Positions 22,851 through 37,055 are shown, counted from the stretch's first letter. The stretch: 64,000 nucleotides of DNA from Tomocerus qinae (GCA_020055645.1 CM034546.1:17298001-17362000), one strand, 5' to 3'. Numbers and translations are program-made. Notes: generated from the letters alone by a model not told the origin.

Positions 22851-25753
22851 TATGTTTGGTTTTACCAATATTTTCGAAGGGTAACGTGGTTTATTCTTTC
22901 GCTGACAAATGAAGACGATTCTGTGAATTTAATCTGGCCACAAACTACCGTATTAATCGATTTAGTTCCCCATATCGCAATAATTCCCCAGTTGAGGAAC
23001 TAAATGAATAAATTTGGGAAAATATGACTCTCCAAATGTTTAGTTCCCCATATCGAAATAGTTCCCCATCCTAAAATCCTAAATTAAAGGCATAAGAACC
23101 ATAATATTATTATAAAATTCAAATCAGTGAATCTGCACTTAGCCAGTGCATATGTACCCAATCAGTGCATTTGTGCCAACCAGTGTACAAAACACCATTT
23201 ACCACTTATGATTGGTAAGTAGTTTTTAATGGTATTTAATGTTATTACCACCACCTAAACATTGGTGGTAAATAATATAATTGGTAAGAAATGGTAAAAA
23301 ATGGTTTTATATAAATTTCGTACAGAGTTTTGAATAAAATTCCACCCTAACACCGTTGCAGCTGACGATTGTTGTCCTAAATTGATTGCACAACTTAATA
23401 AGTGTTAATAAATCCATTACCAATTTATGGAATAATTAATTTTAATTAAATGAGTACTTTTTCTAATTAAATGAAAGTTGGCTGTATAACAAGCGAATAA
23501 TGTCGTTTAAACGACTGTTTCACTACTTCAGTGAACATTCGAATATAAATCTTAATTACTTATATTTTAGAGAAAATAGAGCATGAAAACCTACTTTAAT
23601 GCGTCGTTTGTGTATCACTATAACTTATCATTTTTACCATTAAATGCATTTTTACCACTGTGATGGTAAAAAAGGCTAAAAAGTGGTAAAGTTTGTAAAG
23701 TAGAATGATGATGATGACGAAGAAATGGATATTGATTTAACCGAACCTATGGATGTATCTCTATCATTTGACGACGACGTTGAAATCTTAATTCCAAAAT
23801 TTCAACTAATATCATTCACTATATTTGCAATTTAATTCTGCATTGCAATAATACAAAAATTTGACAGAAATTTTTTATTTTGCCATTCGAAATATAGTTC
23901 CCCATATCATAATAATTCCCCATGTGGGGAACTATAAGAATATTTTTGAGGAAAAAATGGTCTCCAAATGGGAGTTCCCCTGGGGAACTAAATCGATTAA
24001 TACGGTAATCAGAATGACGTTGAGTCGTTTTCTCTATTCACAATTTGTTCCCATAAACATTGCCTAGATCAACCATTTCGTGACAAACTGATAAAATACA
24101 TGGTTGAGAAAAGCGGATTTCTAAATACATTTGTGAATATAGCCGGTGAGGCATACGAATACTCTGAACAATATCAATCCTACAAAGCATACTGTGGACC
24201 ACCACTTCATAAAGCTTATTTCACAAATACTGTCTTTGTCAATAATGGACTTCCTCTTACGCGATTCTTTTCATTATTTTTGAAAGATATCAAAATTCCA
24301 CATTAGCTATGAACAGTCGAGAAGAGGTTTGTTATGGAAAGACAAGCAAAGTTTCGTTTTATATGCAATTGAGTTATAAAACCAATATTGATCATGATCC
24401 TTATTTAACAATGATGCCTACCATGGAGGAATCCTACAATTTCATTTCTTGTGTCGTTTTGGAAGATGAGAGTCTCTCCTTCTATGGATATATTAAACCC
24501 TTTGAACCTTATGCTTGGCTCGGCTTGATTGTTACAGTTTCTGTTGCAGTTGCTTTCGTCCATGGAGTAGTGTATTGGAAGAAAGAGGAAAGTATTCCAT
24601 TTCTAATGATTTGTTATGCATATATCTTGGAAGTCAGTTATTCGCTCTCAGCCAAAGCAGATAAAACACTCTGGCTCAAGTTGGTCATTGGTCCGTTGTT
24701 GCTCATGTTCATCGTATTGACCAACGGATACAAAGGAATTGTCATCACGGATTTAGTTGAGCCACGCCCAGTCAAACAAATTGAATCTATTGAACAACTG
24801 GCAAATCTCCGTGATATAAATGTTATTTCGACGACGAAACATGGTCACGACTTTGATCCTTTTCATGTCTCTTTAATCACATTAATTATTACGCTACAGA
24901 CATATTACCGTAACTGCTTGCGCATGAAAAACCTGGGCACATTTCCTTTCAACTTAACTTATTGCGAAGAAAAACTTCGAAAATATGAAAATTTTTCCAC
25001 CGATTTTTTTTGAATATGATGTCAAAGATCAAAAAATATTAGAAAATTCCTTTCAGAACTTTGACGCAGAGCTACTTGATCGTCATTTTGGGTTTAGAAT
25101 GACTTTAACATAAATGGATTTCTAAATGCCAAAACGAAACAAATGTTAATGAAAATTAGGAAATGGTCCGATTTCTTCCAGGATTTCCTTATGCAATGAC
25201 TCCTCACAGTTGGATTGCAAAATGCAACAATTCTGTTCTAATTATTCAGAGTTCCATTCTCCACCGACTTTTGAACGACTCCTACTGGAATCCTCAGATT
25301 GGCGGAGTTCAACCGATTAACAAGTTATACCGTGGAAAGGAAGAAGATGCAATTCTATTGACTTCTCTTTATACGGCATTTTTATCTGGAAATGTTCCAA
25401 TGCTAACTCCATTCCTAAGGCGTAATTTATTTGTTTTATGTCACTCAGGACTTTTTGATAAATGGTTGGAATATTACAAGAGATGGAATTTCACAGAATG
25501 CAAAACTTGCTGGTTGAGGGATCCACCGAGGGCTTTGACATTTTACAACTCAAATATAGGGACGATCTTTTTTATATTTTTATCATTGGGATTAATATAC
25601 AGTACTGCCTTTACGTGGGAAAATCGGGTGTCTCTGAAGAAAACTTTCGTAGAAATTGTTTTTATTTTATTGAAATCCGCAAAAAATTTAAAAGCAAAAT
25701 TTTTGTATTTATTTTATAATTTTTCTCGTCAACAGTGTCCTACGTCATTATAA
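22851..25753 (+). pseudogene. IR pseudogene, array unit 5
   Basis: Inherited lesions as in unit 2. Further breaks are a run of extra T's near 25006-25010, a lost T near 25105 and a lost G near 25160. At about 25165-25180 it carries the bases of the intact gene (GGTCCGATTTCTTCC) where other broken units read GGTTCGATTTCCTCC, which suggests a conversion patch. Confidence 0.88.
22948..24005. mobile_element. TA-flanked non-autonomous DNA transposon, unit 5 copy
   Basis: Same element and same insertion site as in unit 2. Confidence 0.9.
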
Positions 25754-27154
25754 GAGATGCCCGATTCCATTGAAAATTTTGCTGTGTGAAATTAGTGGTA
25801 CAAATTTTGAAGTTGAGATTGCAATATTTAGACGGCGGGATTAAATTATACTCCACCTAAGTCTCTGCATTTTTGTCATGGAATACTATAAGAGTGAATG
25901 GCTTTAAATGTAATTAGGAATATCAGCAGTGATTAGCGACAATACAAGTTTGGACATGAAATATAAAGTCCTTTATACTTCTAACTTTTGGTATTTTAAT
26001 AAACCGTAACAAACAGATTAAACAGATTAGTACAGATTATTTAGACTTCCTAAAATATAAGTTTTAAAACTTTATTTTCTATGAAATATTTCCAATTAGC
26101 CCCTTAATTATTGAAATTAATCCTATTTATTTGATTGTACACCGAAAGTTATAAAAATGTTACTAAAACCAAGGTTGCATTTGGTTTCCCCCATTTAAAA
26201 TTGATATGAATGTGCCAATTTAATTGCAATTAATTTCTCAATCGGCAAGGGTTGTTAGTTGGTTGGATCTTGGATCCCACTCTAATAGATGAACACTTAT
26301 CAATTTGTAACAACAATGGTCATCTGCTAAGCTATTTTAACTTTGGCACCAAATTTTATTCAAAATTTAAACACGAAATTTAAATGAAACTATTTTTACC
26401 ATTTATACCACTTACCACCACATTTTAGGTAGTGGTATTTAACGTTACATACCATTAAAAACCACTTACCAGTGGTAAGCGGTAAATGGTATTTTGTACA
26501 CTGTCAATAATGCCATACAGTCCTCTGGCAATATAGCCTCAGCAGTTCTCATGAAGATGACCAATATAGTTAGTTCTTTGGAAAAGGATTAAGGTGTGGA
26601 TTAGCTCATCACTACCACCAATTGTGTTATGAGTGTTAAATTTCATGAAAGATTTTCGAACGTTGGGCAGCTCATAATATTGATTAAAATGAGAAAAATT
26701 TCAATCTTTATGCGAATGATTGTCAAAACTGCAAAGTATCCTAAGAATTGTATTTAACATTTTGTAGACATTTTGTAGTGCGTTGAACTAAAACACGAAT
26801 AAATAAAAATGTGTAATAACAAAAGAGTATAATTTTTTCACCTAATTGTAAATGAGCGGAAAGCGGTATGAACTAATTATAAGAAACATTGAGATAGTTA
26901 TGCAATCGTTGTTATTCATATTATCGAGTTAATACGAAGGCAAAAAAAGAAGTAAACTTAAGTATTGCTACGAATTTTCTAGCTACAATGACTGATGTTG
27001 AGAAAACATCCAACTTTATCAGTAATCGTAAGTAAATGATAACAAGGTTTTTAATTTATTACAAAAATGAATATAATTACAATCTTAGTCCAAAACATAA
27101 AAAATTATAATAGATTTGGGACAGAGTTTTTAGGCTTCTTCTTTTACAAAATAT

Positions 27155-30057
27155 TATGTTTGGTTTTACCAATATTTTCGAAGGGTAACGTGGTTTATTC
27201 TTTCGCTGACAAATGAAGACGATTCTGTGAATTTAATCTGGCCACAAACTACCGTATTAATCGATTTAGTTCCCCATATCGCAATAATTCCCCAGTTGAG
27301 GAACTAAATGAATAAATTTGGGAAAATATGACTCTCCAAATGTTTAGTTCCCCATATCGAAATAGTTCCCCATCCTAAAATCCTAAATTAAAGGCATAAG
27401 AACCATAATATTATTATAAAATTCAAATCAGTGAATCTGCACTTAGCCAGTGCATATGTACCCAATCAGTGCATTTGTGCCAACCAGTGTACAAAACACC
27501 ATTTACCACTTATGATTGGTAAGTAGTTTTTAATGGTATTTAATGTTATTACCACCACCTAAACATTGGTGGTAAATAATATAATTGGTAAGAAATGGTA
27601 AAAAATGGTTTTATATAAATTTCGTACAGAGTTTTGAATAAAATTCCACCCTAACACCGTTGCAGCTGACGATTGTTGTCCTAAATTGATTGCACAACTT
27701 AATAAGTGTTAATAAATCCATTACCAATTTATGGAATAATTAATTTTAATTAAATGAGTACTTTTTCTAATTAAATGAAAGTTGGCTGTATAACAAGCGA
27801 ATAATGTCGTTTAAACGACTGTTTCACTACTTCAGTGAACATTCGAATATAAATCTTAATTACTTATATTTTAGAGAAAATAGAGCATGAAAACCTACTT
27901 TAATGCGTCGTTTGTGTATCACTATAACTTATCATTTTTACCATTAAATGCATTTTTACCACTGTGATGGTAAAAAAGGCTAAAAAGTGGTAAAGTTTGT
28001 AAAGTAGAATGATGATGATGACGAAGAAATGGATATTGATTTAACCGAACCTATGGATGTATCTCTATCATTTGACGACGACGTTGAAATCTTAATTCCA
28101 AAATTTCAACTAATATCATTCACTATATTTGCAATTTAATTCTGCATTGCAATAATACAAAAAATTTGACAGAAATTTTTTATTTTGCCATTCGAAATAT
28201 AGTTCCCCATATCATAATAATTCCCCATGTGGGGAACTATAAGAATATTTTTGAGGAAAAAATGGTCTCCAAATGGGAGTTCCCCTGGGGAACTAAATCG
28301 ATTAATACGGTAATCAGAATGACGTTGAGTCGTTTTCTCTATTCACAATTTGTTCCCATAAACATTGCCTAGATCAACCATTTCGTGACAAACTGATAAA
28401 AATACATGGTTGAGAAAAAGCGGATTTCTAAATACATTTGTGAATATAGCCGGTGAGGCATACGAATACTCTGAACAATATCAATCCTACAAAGCATACT
28501 GTGGACCACCACTTCATAAAGCTTATTTCACAAATACTGTCTTTGTCAATAATGGACTTCCTCTTACGCGATTCTTTTCATTATTTTTGAAAGATATCAA
28601 AATTCCACATTAGCTATGAACAGTCGAGAAGAGGTTTGTTATGGAAAGACAAGCAAAGTTTCGTTTTATATGCAATTGAGTTATAAAACCAATATTGATC
28701 ATGATCCTTATTTAACAATGATGCCTACCATGGAGGAATCCTACAATTTCATTTCTTGTGTCGTTTTGGAAGATGAGAGTCTCTCCTTCTATGGATATAT
28801 TAAACCCTTTGAACCTTATGCTTGGCTCGGCTTGATTGTTACAGTTTCTGTTGCAGTTGCTTTCGTCCATGGAGTAGTGTATTGGAAGAAAGAGGAAAGT
28901 ATTCCATTTCTAATGATTTGTTATGCATATATCTTGGAAGTCAGTTATTCGCTCTCAGCCAAAGCAGATAAAACACTCTGGCTCAAGTTGGTCATTGGTC
29001 CGTTGTTGCTCATGTTCATCGTATTGACCAACGGATACAAAGGAATTGTCATCACGGATTTAGTTGAGCCACGCCCAGTCAAACAAATTGAATCTATTGA
29101 ACAACTGGCAAATCTCCGTGATATAAATGTTATTTCGACGACGAAACATGGTCACGACTTTGATCCTTTTCATGTCTCTTTAATCACATTAATTATTACG
29201 CTACAGACATATTACCGTAACTGCTTGCGCATGAAAAACCTGGGCACATTTCCTTTCAACTTAACTTATTGCGAAGAAAAACTTCGAAAATATGAAAATT
29301 TTTCCACCGATTTTGAATATGATGTCAAAGATCAAAAAATATTAGAAAATTCCTTTCAGAACTTTGACGCAGAGCTACTTGATCGTCATTTTGGGTTTAG
29401 AATGACTTTTAACATAAATGGATTTCTAAATGCCAAAACGAAACAAATGTTAATGAAAATTAGGGAAATGGTTCGATTTCCTCCAGGATTTCCTTATGCA
29501 ATGACTCCTCACAGTTGGATTGCAAAATGCAACAATTCTGTTCTAATTATTCAGAGTTCCATTCTCCACCGACTTTTGAACGACTCCTACTGGAATCCTC
29601 AGATTGGCGGAGTTCAACCGATTAAAAAGTTATACCGTGGAAAGGAAGAAGATGCAATTCTATTGACTTCTCTTTATACGGCATTTTTATCTGGAAATGT
29701 TCCAATGCTAACTCCATTCCTAAGGCGTAATTTATTTGTTTTATGTCACTCAGGACTTTTTGATAAATGGTTGGAATATTACAAGAGATGGAATTTCACA
29801 GAATGCAAAACTTGCTGGTTGAGGGATCCTCCGAGGGCTTTGACATTTTATAACTCAAATATAGGGACGATCTTTTTATATTTTTATCATTGGGATTAAT
29901 ATACAGCACTGCCTTTATGTGGGAAAATCGGGTGTCTCTGAAGAAAACTTTCGTAGAAATTAATTTTATTTTATTGAAATCCGCAAAAAATTTAAAAGCG
30001 AAATTTTTGTATTTATTTTATAATTTTTCTCGTCAACAATGTCCTACGTCATCATAA
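27155..30057 (+). pseudogene. IR pseudogene, array unit 6
   Basis: Inherited lesions as in unit 2, plus one missing T near 29876 that truncates the product just as M3 begins. From about 29830 into the spacer near 30570 this unit carries many substitutions not seen in the others (for example GGATCCTCCG for GGATCCACCG and AAATTAATTTT for AAATTGTTTTT). That makes it a mosaic with a more distant copy. Confidence 0.88.
27252..28310. mobile_element. TA-flanked non-autonomous DNA transposon, unit 6 copy
   Basis: Same element and same insertion site as in unit 2. Confidence 0.9.
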
Positions 30058-31452
30058 GAGATGCCCGATTCCATTGAAAATTTTGCTGTGTGAAATTAGT
30101 GGTACAAATTTTGAAGTTGAGATTGCAATACTTAGACGGCGGGATTAAATTATGCTCCACCTAAATCTGCATTTTTGTCATGGAATACTATAAGAGTGAA
30201 TGGCTTTAAATGTAATTAGGAATATCAGCAGTGATTAGCGACAATACAAGTTTGGACATGAAATATAAAGTCCTTTATACTTCTAACTTTTGGTATTTTA
30301 ATAAACCGTAACAAACAGATTAAACAGATTAGTACAGATTATTTAGACTTCCTAAAATATAAGTTTTAAAACTTTATTTTCTATGAAATATTTCCAATTA
30401 GCCCCTTAATTATTGAAATTAATCCTATTTATTTGATTGTACACCGAAAGTTATAAAAATGTTACTAAAACCAAGGTTGCTATGGTTTCGCCCATTTAAA
30501 ATTGATATGAATGTGCCAATTTAATTGCAGTTAATTTTTCAATCGGCAAGGGTTGTTAGTTGGTTGGATCTTTGGATCCCACTCTAATAGATGAACACTT
30601 ATCAATTTGTAACAACAATGGTCATCTGCTAAGCTATTTTAACTTTGGCACCAAATTTTATTCAAAATTTAAACACGAAATTTAAATGAAACTATTTTTA
30701 CCATTTATACCACTTACCACCACATTTTAGGTAGTGGTATTTAACGTTACATACCATTAAAAACCACTTACCAGTGGTAAGCGGTAAATGGTATTTTGTA
30801 CACTGTCAATAATGCCATACAGTCCTCTGGCAATATAGCCTCAGCAGTTCTCATGAAGATGACCAATATAGTTAGTTCTTTGGAAAAGGATTAAGGTGTG
30901 GATTAGCTCATCACTACCACCAATTGTGTTATGAGTGTTAAATTTCATGAAAGATTTTCGAACGTTGGGCAGCTCATAATATTGATTAAAATGAGAAAAA
31001 TTTCAATCTTTATGCGAATGATTGTCAAAACTGCAAAGTATCCTAAGAATTGTATTTAACATTTTGTAGACATTTTGTAGTGCGTTGAACTAAAACACGA
31101 ATAAATAAAAATGTGTAATAACAAAAGAGTATAATTTTTTCACCTAATTGTAAATGAGCGGAAAGCGGTATGAACTAATTATAAGAAACATTGAGATAGT
31201 TATGCAATCGTTGTTATTCATATTATCGAGATAATACTAAGGCAAAAAAGTAAACTTAAGTATTGCTACGAATTTTCTAGCTACAATGACTGATGTTGAG
31301 AAAACATCCAACTTTATCAGTAATCGTAAGTAAATGATAACAAGGTTTTTAATTTATTACAAAAATGAATATAATTACAATCTTAGTCCAAAACATAAAA
31401 AATTATAATAGATTTGGGACAGAGTTTTTAGGCTTCTTCTTTTACAAAATAT

Positions 31453-34355
31453 TATGTTTGGTTTTACCAATATTTTCGAAGGGTAACGTGGTTTATTCTT
31501 TCGCTGACAAATGAAGACGATTCTGTGAATTTAATCTGGCCACAAACTACCGTATTAATCGATTTAGTTCCCCATATCGCAATAATTCCCCAGTTGAGGA
31601 ACTAAATGAATAAATTTGGGAAAATATGACTCTCCAAATGTTTAGTTCCCCATATCGAAATAGTTCCCCATCCTAAAATCCTAAATTAAAGGCATAAGAA
31701 CCATAATATTATTATAAAATTCAAATCAGTGAATCTGCACTTAGCCAGTGCATATGTACCCAATCAGTGCATTTGTGCCAACCAGTGTACAAAACACCAT
31801 TTACCACTTATGATTGGTAAGTAGTTTTTAATGGTATTTAATGTTATTACCACCACCTAAACATTGGTGGTAAATAATATAATTGGTAAGAAATGGTAAA
31901 AAATGGTTTTATATAAATTTCGTACAGAGTTTTGAATAAAATTCCACCCTAACACCGTTGCAGCTGACGATTGTTGTCCTAAATTGATTGCACAACTTAA
32001 TAAGTGTTAATAAATCCATTACCAATTTATGGAGATAATTAATTTTAATTAAATGAGTACTTTTCTAATTAAATGAAAGTTGGCTGTATAACAAGCGAAT
32101 AATGTCGTTTTTAAACGACTGTTTCACTACTTCAGTGAACATTCGAATATAAATCTTAATTACTTATATTTTAGAGAAAATAGAGCATGAAAACCTACTT
32201 TAATGCGTCGTTTGTGTATCACTATAACTTATCATTTTTACCATTAAATGCATTTTTACCACTGTGATGGTAAAAAAGGCTAAAAAGTGGTAAAGTTTGT
32301 AAAGTAGAATGATGATGATGACGAAGAAATGGATATTGATTTAACCGAACCTATGGATGTATCTCTATCATTTGACGACGACGTTGAAATCTTAATTCCA
32401 AAATTTCAACTAATATCATTCACTATATTTGCAATTTAATTCTGCATTGCAATAATACAAAAATTTGACAGAAATTTTTTATTTTGCCATTCGAAATATA
32501 GTTCCCATATCATAATAATTCCCCATGTGGGGAACTATAAAGAATATTTTTGAGGAAAAAATGGTCTCCAAATGGGAGTTCCCCTGGGGAACTAAATCGA
32601 TTAATACGGTAATCAGAATGACGTTGAGTCGTTTTCTCTATTCACAATTTGTTCCCATAAACATTGCCTAGATCAACCATTTCGTGACAAACTGATAAAA
32701 TACATGGTTGAGAAAAGCGGATTTCTAAATACATTTGTGAATATAGCCGGTGAGGCATACGAATACTCTGAACAATATCAATCCTACAAAGCATACTGTG
32801 GACCACCACTTCATAAAGCTTATTTCACAAATACTGTCTTTGTCAATAATGGACTTCCTCTTACGCGATTCTTTTCATTATTTTTGAAAGATATCAAAAT
32901 TCCACATTAGCTATGAACAGTCGAGAAGAGGTTTGTTATGGAAAGACAAGCAAAGTTTCGTTTTATATGCAATTGAGTTATAAAACCAATATTGATCATG
33001 ATCCTTATTTAACAATGATGCCTACCATGGAGGAATCCTACAATTTCATTTCTTGTGTCGTTTTGGAAGATGAGAGTCTCTCCTTCTATGGATATATTAA
33101 ACCCTTTGAACCTTATGCTTGGCTCGGCTTGATTGTTACAGTTTCTGTTGCAGTTGCTTTCGTCCATGGAGTAGTGTATTGGAAGAAAGAGGAAAGTATT
33201 CCATTTCTAATGATTTGTTATGCATATATCTTGGAAGTCAGTTATTCGCTCTCAGCCAAAGCAGATAAAACACTCTGGCTCAAGTTGGTCATTGGTCCGT
33301 TGTTGCTCATGTTCATCGTATTGACCAACGGATACAAAGGAATTGTCATCACGGATTTAGTTGAGCCACGCCCAGTCAAACAAATTGAATCTATTGAACA
33401 ACTGGCAAATCTCCGTGATATAAATGTTATTTCGACGACGAAACATGGTCACGACTTTGATCCTTTTCATGTCTCTTTAATCACATTAATTATTACGCTA
33501 CAGACATATTACCGTAACTGCTTGCGCATGAAAAACCTGGGCACATTTCCTTTCAACTTAACTTATTGCGAAGAAAAACTTCGAAAATATGAAAATTTTT
33601 CCACCGATTTTGAATATGATGTCAAAGATCAAAAAATATTAGAAAATTCCTTTCAGAACTTTGACGCAGAGCTACTTGATCGTCATTTTGGGTTTAGAAT
33701 GACTTTTAACATAAATGGATTTCTAAATGCCAAAACGAAACAAATGTTAATGAAAAATTAGGGAAATGGTTCGATTTCCTCCAGGATTTCCTTATGCAAT
33801 GACTCCTCACAGTTGGATTGCAAAATGCAACAATTCTGTTCTAATTATTCAGAGTTCCATTCTCCACCGACTTTTGAACGACTCCTACTGGAATCCTCAG
33901 ATTGGCGGAGTTCAACCGATTAAAAAGTTATACCGTGGAAAGGAAGAAGATGCAATTCTATTGACTTCTCTTTATACGGCATTTTTATCTGGAAATGTTC
34001 CAATGCTAACTCCATTCCTAAGGCGTAATTTATTTGTTTTATGTCACTCAGGACTTTTTGATAAATGGTTGGAATATTACAAGAGATGGAATTTCACAGA
34101 ATGCAAAACTTGCTGGTTGAGGGATCCACCGAGGGCTTTGACATTTTACAACTCAAATATAGGGACGATCTTTTTTATATTTTTATCATTGGGATTAATA
34201 TACAGTACTGCCTTTACGTGGGAAAATCGGGTGTCTCTGAAGAAAACTTTCGTAGAAATTGTTTTTATTTTATTGAAATCCGCAAAAAATTTAAAAGCAA
34301 AATTTTTGTATTTATTTTATAATTTTCTCGTCAACAGTGTCCTACGTCATCATAA
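31453..34355 (+). pseudogene. IR pseudogene, array unit 7 (last)
   Basis: Inherited lesions as in unit 2. An extra A near 33757 stops the frame before the S2 end, and a lost T near 34325 shifts the C-terminus. The spacer of this unit is diverged near 35420-35570, as expected at an array edge that escapes homogenisation. Confidence 0.88.
31550..32609. mobile_element. TA-flanked non-autonomous DNA transposon, unit 7 copy
   Basis: Same element and same insertion site as in unit 2. Confidence 0.9.
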
Positions 34356-35773
34356 GAGATGCCCGATTCCATTGAAAATTTTGCTGTGTGAAATTAGTGG
34401 TACAAATTTTGAAGTTGAGATTGCAATATTTAGACGGCGGGATTAAATTATACTCCACCTAAGTCTCTGCATTTTTGTCATGGAATACTATAAGAGTGAA
34501 TGGCTTTAAATGTAATTAGGAATATCAGCAGTGATTAGCGACAATACAAGTTTGGACATGAAATATAAAGTCCTTTATACTTCTAACTTTTGGTATTTTA
34601 ATAAACCGTAACAAACAGATTAAACAGATTAGTACAGATTATTTAGACTTCCTAAAATATAAGTTTTAAAACTTTATTTTCTATGAAATATTTCCAATTA
34701 GCCCCTTTAATTATTGAAATTAATCCTATTTATTTGATTGTACACCGAAAGTTATAAAAATGTTACTAAAACCAAGGTTGCATTTGGTTTCCCCCATTTA
34801 AAATTGATATGAATGTGCCAATTTAATTGCAATTAATTTCTCAATCGGCAAGGGTTGTTAGTTGGTTGGATCTTGGATCCCACTCTAATAGATGAACACT
34901 TATCAATTTGTAACAACAATGGTCATCTGCTAAGCTATTTTAACTTTGGCACCAAATTTTATTCAAAATTTAAAACACGAAATTTAAATGAAACTATTTT
35001 TACCATTTATACCACTTACCACCACATTTTAGGTAGTGGTATTTAACGTTACATACCATTAAAAACCACTTACCAGTGGTAAGCGGTAAATGGTATTTTG
35101 TACACTGTCAATAATGCCATACAGTCCTCTGGCAATATAGCCTCAGCAGTTCTCATGAAGATGACCAATATAGTTAGTTCTTTGGAAAAGGATTAAGGTG
35201 TGGATTAGCTCATCACTACCACCAATTGTGTTATGAGTGTTAAATTTCATGAAAGATTTTCGAACGTTGGGCAGCTCATAATATTGATTAAAATGAGAAA
35301 AATTTCAATCTTTATGCGAATGATTGTCAAAACTGCAAAGTATCCTAAGAATTGTATTTAACATTTTGTAGACATTTTGTAGTGCGTTGAACTAAAACAC
35401 GAATAAATAAAAATGTGTAATAATAAAAGAGTATAATTTTTTCACCTAATTGTAAATGAGCGGAAAGCGGTATGAACTAATTATAAGAAACATTGAGATA
35501 GTTATGCAATTGTTATTCATATTATCCAGTTAATACGAAGGCCAAATGTAAACTTAAATATTGCTACGAATTTTCTAGCTACAATGACTGATGTTGAGAA
35601 AACATCCAACTTTATCAGTAATCGTAAGTAAATGATAACAAGGTTTTTAATTTATTACAAAAATGAATATAATTACAATCTTAGTCCAAAACATAAAAAA
35701 TTATAATAGATTTGGGACAGAGTTTTTAGGCTTCTTCTTTTACAAAATATCGATATGATATGGTGTTGCTTCA

Positions 35774-36255
35774 TCAATTTTTAAAGAACATATTAATCAT
35801 TCTTCTTTTGCCTTCAAATCTGTAGCATTTTTGTTGGATTTTGTTGCACATATAATCTTGACAACAATGATTGCTCTTCTGACACCATTCACCAATTACT
35901 GAACACTAAATAAGACAAAAAAATGATACATCTCATAATCTCAGGATGCACCGTAGTCGATCTTATCTTAGCTTAGAAGGCCATATTGGAAAAATAATTT
36001 GAGAGATTTAATTTTTCTATTTCGGTTGGTAAAAAACCTAATTTTCCTAGCTATAAAAATACAAATTGATATTTTATTGAGATAATACTATTGGGGCGTT
36101 CTATACTATTTACGGGTCGAACGAACGTTACATTTTACCAAAAATAATTCAGAATTAGCAGATATAATTTGTGCACTTACTTGTTCTGCCGGAGAAACGC
36201 AAACGGCCAGTACCAATATGAAAACCGCAAAGCTTAAAGGGCAATTGAACTTCAT
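35774..36255 (-). CDS. Small secreted six-cysteine knottin-like (ICK) peptide, two exons
   Basis: Exon 1 is 36255-36181 (25 codons): a start, a classic hydrophobic signal peptide, and then CAA followed by a GTAAGT donor. Exon 2 is 35905-35774 (43 codons plus TGA) after a TTATTTAG acceptor. Both joints are phase 0, giving 68 residues. The mature part shows C-x6-C-x5-CC-x4-C-x6-C, the inhibitor-cystine-knot pattern, followed by a basic tail. ICK peptides are disulfide-stabilised secreted proteins found as channel modulators, antimicrobials or structural units; I cannot tell which applies. The same C-x6-C-x5-CC-x4-C spacing recurs in the poly-knottin proteins at 49772 and 55880, so all may share an origin. 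A minus-strand AATAAA at 35651-35656 would place its 3' UTR in the array edge. Confidence 0.75.
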
Positions 36256-37055
36256 GTTTTAGGAATTATTTCAGTTTTAAATGTTCAGATATTTTCTCAA
36301 ATTATTCTCGGTTTATGTCAGTTTGGTAAAATAGAAATAACAATTGTGAACTTTTGGACAGAACTTTTTTGAGTGCCGGAACGAGACTGAAATAAGGTTA
36401 ACATTATGATGTATTTATATACAGCAGCTAGTACACATTTTAAAACAACAAAAGTACCTGATAAAAATGAGTGTGGATTATATGGCTCACATACAGAAAG
36501 ATATTCTACCAGGGAGATAGAATGTTTACGCAAGTGTTTCTTCAAAAGGGTTAATCTTTTTGGATTTCTTCCGAGAATTTACCTGGAAGTGTTTTTCTAT
36601 AGACAAGGGATATTATTCTTTGACTCATATATAATGACGGAAAAATATTCAAGGAAACCGAACAAAAAACTATACAAGATAAAAACCTTTGTACTTGTTA
36701 CATAGTATATAATATATTAGTCATTTTTAAGGACATTGATTAACATAGGTGAAGGCACAAAAAAGGCACAAAATGCCTTAGAAGTTTCTTAGAAGTATTT
36801 ACCTTAAGTGTAAAAAAGATCTGAACGTATGTACTTATCTATTTTTCTAATAACAGGGATTAGTCACAATTGTAGACAAATGCAAATGAAAGAAAGGGAT
36901 GGATTTTAAAAATACATTCTCATTTCTTATGGTAATCAGGAACAGTCTTATTGATTGTTTAGCGATAATTTATGTTCTGAGTTATTGTGTGTATAAGTTT
37001 ATTTAAACTTTTTTCAACGTTACATTTATATTAATCATTTCAACCTCTCAATACA
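36256..37055 (+). repeat. Decayed 5' flank of the poly-knottin family
   Basis: No gene. Blocks here recur, diverged, near 44220-44480, 44780-45120, 44505-44760, 48760-48980 and 49375-49770. Examples are TTCTTCAAAAGGGTT, AATATTC followed by GAAACCGAAC, and GGATGGATTTTAAAAA followed by ACATTC. The plus-strand frame at 36406-36705 is part of this repeat and is not a gene. Confidence 0.6.

Larger units (their letters stand above)
6722..35750 (+). repeat. Seven-unit head-to-tail array of an IR segment, period about 4.3 kb
   Basis: Units: 6722-9958 (unit 1, no transposon), 9959-14258, 14259-18555, 18556-22850, 22851-27154, 27155-31452 and 31453-35750. Each later unit starts TATGTTTGGTTTTACC and ends CTTCTTTTACAAAATAT. 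The array begins inside codon 182 of the intact gene and ends 24 bp from the knottin gene. Units 2-7 are nearly identical over their whole length, while unit 1 differs by scattered substitutions and lacks the 1.06-kb insertion. This points to one initial duplication, then insertion and decay, then recent amplification with homogenisation. Confidence 0.95.

Noticed and set aside
36406-36705. 99-residue plus-strand frame
   Set aside because: The DNA belongs to the repeated poly-knottin 5' flank, whose other copies are not open.
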